Made by a program: the position numbers and the translations under genes
Notes under the pieces: model-generated
Seen by the model: the letters and a program-made list of their open reading frames with translations, nothing else
What the model was told of the DNA's origin: nothing
Databases searched by the model: none
NCBI GenBank assembly: GCA_023423475.1
Contig: JAFAFN010000204.1
Span: 1-9,908, forward strand
DNA from: Actinomycetes bacterium
GTDB taxonomy: Bacteria > Actinomycetota > Acidimicrobiia > Acidimicrobiales > Microtrichaceae
Direction: 5' to 3'
DNA length: 9,908 bases
Shown here: piece by piece, positions 6,310-9,908 of the stretch
How the letters are laid out: every line of letters begins with the position of its first letter
Numbering within the stretch: the first letter of the stretch is position 1

Positions 6310-7301
6310 AGTGCCGCGTCTGCAAGGGCCCGGCGGTGATCGATGTCCGTCGGGGCAACTCCAACTTCTGCCCGGAGCACTTCACCAAGTTCTGCCGTGA
6401 CCAGGTCTCGAAGGCCATCGCGGACTTCGACATGGTCCAGCCGACCGACCGCCTGCTCGTCGCGGTCTCCGGGGGCAAGGACTCCCTCGCCGTCTGGGAC
6501 ATGCTCGTCGGCCTCGGCTACCACGCCGATGGCTTCTACGTCGGGCTGGGCATCGGCGACTACAGCGACACCTCGGGACGCCATGCCCGTGCGTTCGCCG
6601 AGGAGCGGGGCCTCCGCCTGATCGAGGTCGACCTGGTCGAGCAGTACGGCTTCGACGTCCCGACCGGCTCGCGCGCCGCTCGCCGCGCCCCCTGTTCGGC
6701 CTGCGGGACGAGCAAGCGACACCTCTTCGATGCCGCCGCGCTCGAGCACGGCTACGACGTGCTCGTGACGGGGCACAACCTCGACGACGAGGCCGCGGTG
6801 CTGTTCGGCAACGTCCTGCGCTGGCAGACCGAGTACCTGGCCCGGCAGATGCCGGTGCTCCCGGCACGGCAGGGGTTCCCCCGCAAGGTGAAGCCGCTGG
6901 TGCGACTCTCCGAGCGGGAGACGGCGGCCTACTGCATCGTGAACGGCATCGACTACCTCGTCGACGAGTGCCCGATGTCCGCGGGCAACAAGCACCTCGG
7001 CTACAAGGACGCGCTCAACGACATCGAGCTCATGTCGCCAGGGTCGAAGTCGGAGTTCTACTTCGGCTTCCTCCGGCGAGCGGCCGAGCGGTTCCGCGAC
7101 GGCTCGCTCCCGGACGGAGCGTCGGCCGACGGCGAGCTGGCCGTCGACGACGCGTCCCTCGGACGCTGCACCCGCTGCGGTTCTCCCAGCTCCACCGAGG
7201 TCTGCGCCTTCTGCCGCCTGGTGGAGAAGGCGACCCGGCCCGACACACAACCGGTCTCGATCACGAGACCCCCCAGCAGCTCCGGAGCGCGCACCGAATG
7301 A
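6306..7301 (+). CDS. ttuA: TtuA-like tRNA 2-thiolation enzyme (Ttu/Ncs6/Ctu1 family PP-loop ATPase)
   Basis: This 331-residue protein has an N-terminal zinc-finger pattern (Cys3, Cys6, Cys22, His25), the PP-loop SGGKDS at 55-60 that binds ATP to adenylate tRNA, a central CSAC pair (Cys130, Cys133), TGHNLDDEA at 156-163, a third cysteine in DECPMS (Cys222), and a C-terminal zinc finger (Cys288, Cys291, Cys300, Cys303). As I recall them, the residues known to matter in Thermus/Pyrococcus TtuA are Cys130, Cys133 and Cys222 (4Fe-4S ligands) plus Lys137 and Asp161; all occur here at the same numbers. The predicted reaction is sulfur transfer from the thiocarboxylated carrier to a tRNA uridine, most likely position 54. 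The related NcsA/Ctu1 enzymes act on U34, so that is the main alternative. Gene order supports TtuA: the carrier gene overlaps upstream by 4 bp and trmI overlaps downstream by 4 bp. The last ~20 residues are probably disordered. Confidence 0.87.
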   Translation: MKCRVCKGPAVIDVRRGNSNFCPEHFTKFCRDQVSKAIADFDMVQPTDRLLVAVSGGKDSLAVWDMLVGLGYHADGFYVGLGIGDYSDTSGRHARAFAEERGLRLIEVDLVEQYGFDVPTGSRAARRAPCSACGTSKRHLFDAAALEHGYDVLVTGHNLDDEAAVLFGNVLRWQTEYLARQMPVLPARQGFPRKVKPLVRLSERETAAYCIVNGIDYLVDECPMSAGNKHLGYKDALNDIELMSPGSKSEFYFGFLRRAAERFRDGSLPDGASADGELAVDDASLGRCTRCGSPSSTEVCAFCRLVEKATRPDTQPVSITRPPSSSGARTE

Positions 7302-8071
7302 CCAACCATCTCGCGGACGGCGAGCTCGTCCAGTTCCTCGACGCCAAGGGTCGCCGCTACCAGGTGGTGCTCGAGAGCGGCAAGGAGTTCCACTCGCACT
7401 CGGGCTTCGTGCCCCACGACGAGGTGATCGGCCAGCCCGAGGGCACCACCTTCAGGACCACCCGAGGACAGGGCTACATCGTCCTGCGGCCGACGCTGTC
7501 GGACTTCATCCTCAAGATGCCCCGCGGCGCGCAGGTGATCTACCCGAAGGACATCGGTCCGATCCTGATGCTCGCCGACATCTCCCCCGGGATGAGGATC
7601 CTCGAGTCCGGCGTCGGCTCGGGCGCGCTCTCCACGGCGATGCTGCGCACCGGCGCCGAGATCGTCGGCTACGAGCTGCGGGAGGACTTCGCCAACCGAG
7701 CCCGCTCGAACGTGTCGCAGTTCCTCGGTCCCGCCGCGCTCGATCGCTACCACGTCGAGCTGCGCGACTGCTACGACGGCATCGACGCCGAGGAGATCGA
7801 CCGGGTCGTGCTCGACCTCCCCGAGCCGTGGCGGGTCGTGCCCCACGCGGCGACGGCGATGCGCCCCGGCGGCATCTTCGTCGCCTACACCCCGAGCGTG
7901 ATGCAGGTCAGCCAGCTGCGAGACGCCCTCGCGGCCTCGCCGTTCTTCGGCGCGGAGACCATCGAGATCATGCAGCGTGGCTGGCACGTCGAGGGCCACG
8001 CGGTGCGGCCCGACCATCGGATGGTCGGGCACACCGGCTTCCTCACCCACGCGCGCCTCGGCGCGGCCTGA
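7298..8071 (+). CDS. trmI: tRNA (adenine-N1-)-methyltransferase, m1A58 (TrmI)
   Basis: This 257-residue protein has the small N-terminal beta domain of TrmI (residues 1-70) ending in RPTLSDFILKMPRGAQVIYPKD, which leads into a class I SAM-methyltransferase fold. SAM-binding motif I is ILESGVGSGALS (101-112), the acidic end of strand 2 is GYELRED (124-130), and the catalytic-site motif is DLPEPW (173-178). The C-terminal RPDHRMVGHTGFLTHAR (237-253) is characteristic of bacterial TrmI. The enzyme methylates N1 of A58 in the tRNA T-loop. The ATG at 7298 overlaps the previous stop by 4 bp and has GGAG at 7284-7287. The length is slightly shorter than many actinobacterial homologues (about 280), with no missing motif. 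In Thermus m1A58 promotes 2-thiolation of T54, so being in the same operon as the TtuA/TtuB-like genes makes biochemical sense. Confidence 0.93.
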   Translation: MTNHLADGELVQFLDAKGRRYQVVLESGKEFHSHSGFVPHDEVIGQPEGTTFRTTRGQGYIVLRPTLSDFILKMPRGAQVIYPKDIGPILMLADISPGMRILESGVGSGALSTAMLRTGAEIVGYELREDFANRARSNVSQFLGPAALDRYHVELRDCYDGIDAEEIDRVVLDLPEPWRVVPHAATAMRPGGIFVAYTPSVMQVSQLRDALAASPFFGAETIEIMQRGWHVEGHAVRPDHRMVGHTGFLTHARLGAA

Positions 8072-8086
8072 ACACCTCCCCGCGAC

Positions 8087-9247
8087 GTGAACGGGCTCGA
8101 CCTCGTCCTGGTCCTGCTCGCCGTGGTCGCGGCGGTCGGGGGCTGGCGCCTCGGCTTCCTCCACCGGCTCTCGGGGTGGATCGGCGCCGGCATGGGCCTG
8201 GCGCTGGCCATCGTCACGCTCCCGACGGTGGTCGAACGGCTCGGCCTCGACAGCGACACCACGATCTTCCTGGTGTGCACGGCAGTGCTCGTCCTGTTCG
8301 CCTCGATCGGACAAGCGATCGGCGCGAGCGTCGGTGCCCGGATGCGCCAAGAGGTCGACACACCCGCCGCACGGACCGTCGACGCGGTCGGGGGTGCACT
8401 GCTCGGCATCCTCGGCGTCGGGGTCATCGCCTGGCTCGTCGTCCCGGTCATGGCCGACACCGCCGGCTGGGCGGCGGCGAGCGCCCGTGGCTCGATCATC
8501 AGCCGTCTGGTCGACGAGCACCTGCCGGACCCGCCCCCACAGATCGCCGCGCTCGAACGCCAGCTGGCCGGTGGCCAATACCCGCAGCTGTTCACCGGGC
8601 TGCGCCAGGCACCCGACACACCACCGCCGCCGACCGGCAGCACCGTCGGGCCCGAGCTGCTCGACCGGGCGGCGCGCAGCGTCGTGCGGATCCAGGGCGA
8701 GGCGTGCGACCGGATCCAGTCGGGGAGCGGGTTCGTCGTGCAGCAGGGCGTGGTGGTCACCAACGCGCACGTCGTCGCCGGCACCGACGAGCTCACCCTC
8801 GAGACCCCCGACGGAGCGAGCGCCCGGGGTGTCGTGGTGACCTTCGACCCGGCGACCGACCTCGCGCTGGTCGCGACCGACCTGCAGCGGGATCCGCTGC
8901 CGGTGAGCGCACCCGTCGTGGGCGATCGTGGGCTGGTGCTCGGCTTCCCCGGTGGCGGCGACTTCGCGCCCTCGCCGTTCGAGGTCGCCGAACGCCTCGA
9001 CGCCACGGGCTACGACATCTACGACTCCCAGCTCGTCGAGCGCGACCTGCTGGCGCTGTCGAGCCAGCTCGAACCGGGCGACTCCGGCAGCGCCGTCCTG
9101 CGCGACGACGGCTCGGTGATCGGGGTCGCCGTCGCCGTCGCGCCGGACCAGCCGCTGGTCGCCTACGCACTCGACGCGGGCGAGCTCGAGTCGCTCGGGG
9201 CGGACGCGGACGGCAACCGCGTCGACACCGGCCCCTGCATCCGCTGA
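8087..9247 (+). CDS. MarP-like membrane serine protease (CvpA domain plus trypsin-like domain)
   Basis: This 386-residue protein has four hydrophobic segments in its first 125 residues (about 4-20, 30-48, 59-80, 100-122), a CvpA/colicin-V-production-like domain, then a linker and a chymotrypsin-fold protease from about 190. The triad is readable: His228 in VTNAHVVAG, Asp258 in DPATDLALV, and Ser333 in EPGDSGSAV. Cys207 (GEACDRIQSGSGF) and Cys384 (TGPCIR, near the very end) occupy the places of the disulfide cysteines in Mycobacterium tuberculosis MarP (Rv3671c), so the protease domain is probably outside the membrane and redox-sensitive. MarP supports acid and oxidative stress resistance by processing a cell-wall hydrolase; carrying that role over here is inference. 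It follows trmI by 15 bases and is probably co-transcribed. The GTG at 8087 has no clear Shine-Dalgarno, but the N-terminus MNGLDLVLVLL fits the family. Confidence 0.88.
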   Translation: MNGLDLVLVLLAVVAAVGGWRLGFLHRLSGWIGAGMGLALAIVTLPTVVERLGLDSDTTIFLVCTAVLVLFASIGQAIGASVGARMRQEVDTPAARTVDAVGGALLGILGVGVIAWLVVPVMADTAGWAAASARGSIISRLVDEHLPDPPPQIAALERQLAGGQYPQLFTGLRQAPDTPPPPTGSTVGPELLDRAARSVVRIQGEACDRIQSGSGFVVQQGVVVTNAHVVAGTDELTLETPDGASARGVVVTFDPATDLALVATDLQRDPLPVSAPVVGDRGLVLGFPGGGDFAPSPFEVAERLDATGYDIYDSQLVERDLLALSSQLEPGDSGSAVLRDDGSVIGVAVAVAPDQPLVAYALDAGELESLGADADGNRVDTGPCIR

Positions 9248-9251
9248 ACCG

Positions 9252-9278
9252 CCACGGGACGACATCCCCGCCCCGTGG
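9252..9278 (+). terminator. Weak inverted repeat after the MarP-like gene, possible terminator
   Basis: CCACGGG (9252-9258) pairs with CCCGTGG (9272-9278), a 7-bp stem with a 13-base loop, 4 bases after the stop at 9247. No T-run follows, so it is not a classic intrinsic terminator. Such hairpins are common at operon ends in high-GC actinobacteria but also arise by chance. Confidence 0.3.
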
Positions 9279-9290
9279 GCCCGCACTGGT

Positions 9291-9296
9291 TACCGT
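9291..9296 (+). promoter_or_regulatory. Possible -10 box upstream of the Thr-rich membrane protein gene
   Basis: TACCGT fits the actinobacterial TAnnnT -10 pattern and lies 30 bases before ATG 9326, in the largest intergenic gap. No clear -35 element is seen. It is followed by CGGGGC, as near other gene clusters in this window. Confidence 0.3.
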
Positions 9297-9310
9297 CGGG
9301 GCAGTTCCAC

Positions 9311-9317
9311 GAGGAGG
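9311..9317 (+). promoter_or_regulatory. Ribosome binding site deciding the ATG start at 9326
   Basis: GAGGAGG is a near-perfect Shine-Dalgarno sequence ending 8 bases before ATG 9326. It rules against the in-frame GTG at 9275, which falls inside the preceding inverted repeat. Confidence 0.65.
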
Positions 9318-9325
9318 ACGAGACG

Positions 9326-9862
9326 ATGTCCGATCAGCACCCACCCGACGGCGAGCCGACGGGAGAGCAGTGGGGGGTCGACCCACAGGGCCCCGACCCG
9401 TACGCGGCCGACCCCGTCGGTCCCGACGGCGAGCCCACCACGGTGCTCCCGCCGTCGACCCAGCAGTACCCGGTGCAGCACCCCACCGAGCTGCCGAACG
9501 ATCCGAGCACCATCGCGCCGGCCGGCGTGCCGCCCACGCCGGCGCCGCAGCCCCAGGCCAGCTCCGGTGTGCCCGGCTGGGCGGTCGGCATCATCGTGCT
9601 GCTGGTGATCGTCGTCGGTCTGGTGGTCTTCCTGGTCATGCGGGACGACTCGAAGGATCCGGCCGACACGACGACGTCGAGCACCACCACGGAGTCGACG
9701 ACCTCGACCCCCGAGACCACGACGAGTCGAGCCGAGACGACCACGACCCGTCTCCAGACGACCACCACGCGGGCCGAGACCACCACGACCATGGCGACGA
9801 CCACGACGATGGAGCCGACCACGACCACCGAAGCACCGGAGCCGCCGCCCGAGCAGCCCTGA
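9326..9862 (+). CDS. Hypothetical single-TM protein with Thr-rich extracytoplasmic tail
   Basis: This 178-residue protein has a Pro/Gly/Asp-rich N-terminal region (1-82), one strong hydrophobic segment at about 84-105 (VGIIVLLVIVVGLVVFLVM), a short charged turn (RDDSKDPAD), and a tail from 115 to 170 made almost wholly of Thr, Glu, Ser, Ala and Arg in repeated TTTT-containing units, ending in PEPPPEQP. With no earlier signal peptide, the N-terminus is probably cytoplasmic and the Thr-rich tail outside, where it may span the cell wall or be glycosylated (inference). Proline-rich cytoplasmic plus Thr-rich outer segments are common in small actinobacterial membrane proteins of unknown role. The protein ends with no further domain, so it looks complete and not like a truncated enzyme. 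It has its own strong ribosome binding site and possibly its own promoter, so it is probably a separate transcription unit. Confidence 0.8.
   Translation: MSDQHPPDGEPTGEQWGVDPQGPDPYAADPVGPDGEPTTVLPPSTQQYPVQHPTELPNDPSTIAPAGVPPTPAPQPQASSGVPGWAVGIIVLLVIVVGLVVFLVMRDDSKDPADTTTSSTTTESTTSTPETTTSRAETTTTRLQTTTTRAETTTTMATTTTMEPTTTTEAPEPPPEQP
9663..9834 (+). repeat. Low-complexity ACG/ACC-rich repeat encoding the Thr-rich tail
   Basis: Imperfect short repeats of ACG and ACC threonine codons recur, with larger units built around GCCGAGACGACCACGACC-like blocks (near 9730-9748 and again near 9773-9790). Repeats of this type are prone to length change by slippage. They also keep the opposite strand open as a Val-rich shadow frame, which is not a gene. 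Confidence 0.6.
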
Positions 9863-9908
9863 TCCGGCCGGCAGCGCCCGAACCGGGACCTGCCCACAGA
9901 ACTGCGAC
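9863..9908. other. Intergenic end of window, nothing identified
   Basis: These 46 bases after the last stop contain only a short CCCG/CGGG inverted repeat (about 9876-9887). I see no start codon with a ribosome binding site, no tRNA and no convincing terminator. Confidence 0.4.

Noticed and set aside
6099..7250. 383-codon minus-strand frame opposite the ttuA-like gene
   Set aside because: It lies opposite a gene with PP-loop, zinc-finger and cluster-binding motifs, and has shadow-like composition with no domain.
7058..9286. 742-codon open frame on the minus strand opposite trmI and the MarP-like gene
   Set aside because: It is a GC-driven shadow: low-complexity Arg/Asp/Val composition and no family motifs, while the plus strand carries intact catalytic motifs.
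9334..9897. Val-rich minus-strand frame opposite the Thr-rich protein
   Set aside because: It is the mirror of the ACG/ACC threonine-codon repeat, read as valine and serine codons. It has no start-site support.
9863..9908. Considered a tRNA end or the edge of another gene at the right end of the window
   Set aside because: The GTTCG-like string on the minus strand is not flanked by pairing T-arm or acceptor sequence, and no coding frame with support is visible in 46 bases.

Overview
This 9.9 kb window is very GC-rich, gene-dense chromosomal DNA with frequent GTG starts, many 4-bp ATGA/GTGA stop-start overlaps and long open shadow frames. Its gene families (an actinobacterial TrmI-type tRNA methyltransferase, a MarP-like CvpA/serine protease, a Thr/Pro-rich single-pass membrane protein, a DacB-type carboxypeptidase) suggest a high-GC actinobacterium. 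Acidimicrobiia is my best guess, but it is inferred from style and not proven. No mobile element, CRISPR array or RNA gene was seen.

Layout. (1) 1-343, minus strand: the N-terminal 114 codons of a GH84 family beta-N-acetylglucosaminidase (O-GlcNAcase-like), cut by the window edge. (2) 388-4879, plus strand: a tight four-gene run. It holds an ATP-grasp (beta) subunit and a CoA-binding (alpha) subunit of an NDP-forming acyl-CoA synthetase, then a membrane-anchored D-Ala-D-Ala carboxypeptidase (PBP4/DacB, S13), then a LON substrate-binding-domain protein. (3) 4925-6067, plus: three small genes of unknown role. They encode a two-TM holin-X-like protein, a 70-residue single-TM protein, and a very basic helical protein with an internal 48-residue-period repeat. 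(4) 6109-9247, plus: a TtuB-like sulfur carrier, a TtuA-like tRNA thiolase, the tRNA m1A58 methyltransferase TrmI, and a MarP-like membrane serine protease. (5) 9326-9862, plus: a single-TM protein with a Thr-rich outer tail. There is no gene-free stretch longer than about 80 bp; the gaps are 344-387, 4880-4924, 6068-6108, 8072-8086, 9248-9325 and 9863-9908.

The most interesting unit is ttuB-ttuA-trmI, three genes joined by two 4-bp overlaps. In Thermus, TtuA with the ubiquitin-like sulfur carrier TtuB makes 2-thioribothymidine at tRNA position 54, and TrmI makes m1A58, which aids that thiolation. The gene order here therefore looks like a self-consistent T-loop modification operon. The TtuB-like protein ends in Gly-Gly-Ala-Thr and not in Gly-Gly, because its stop overlaps the ttuA start, so it may need C-terminal trimming before activation. 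The other parts of that pathway (an E1-like activator and a protease) are not in the window.
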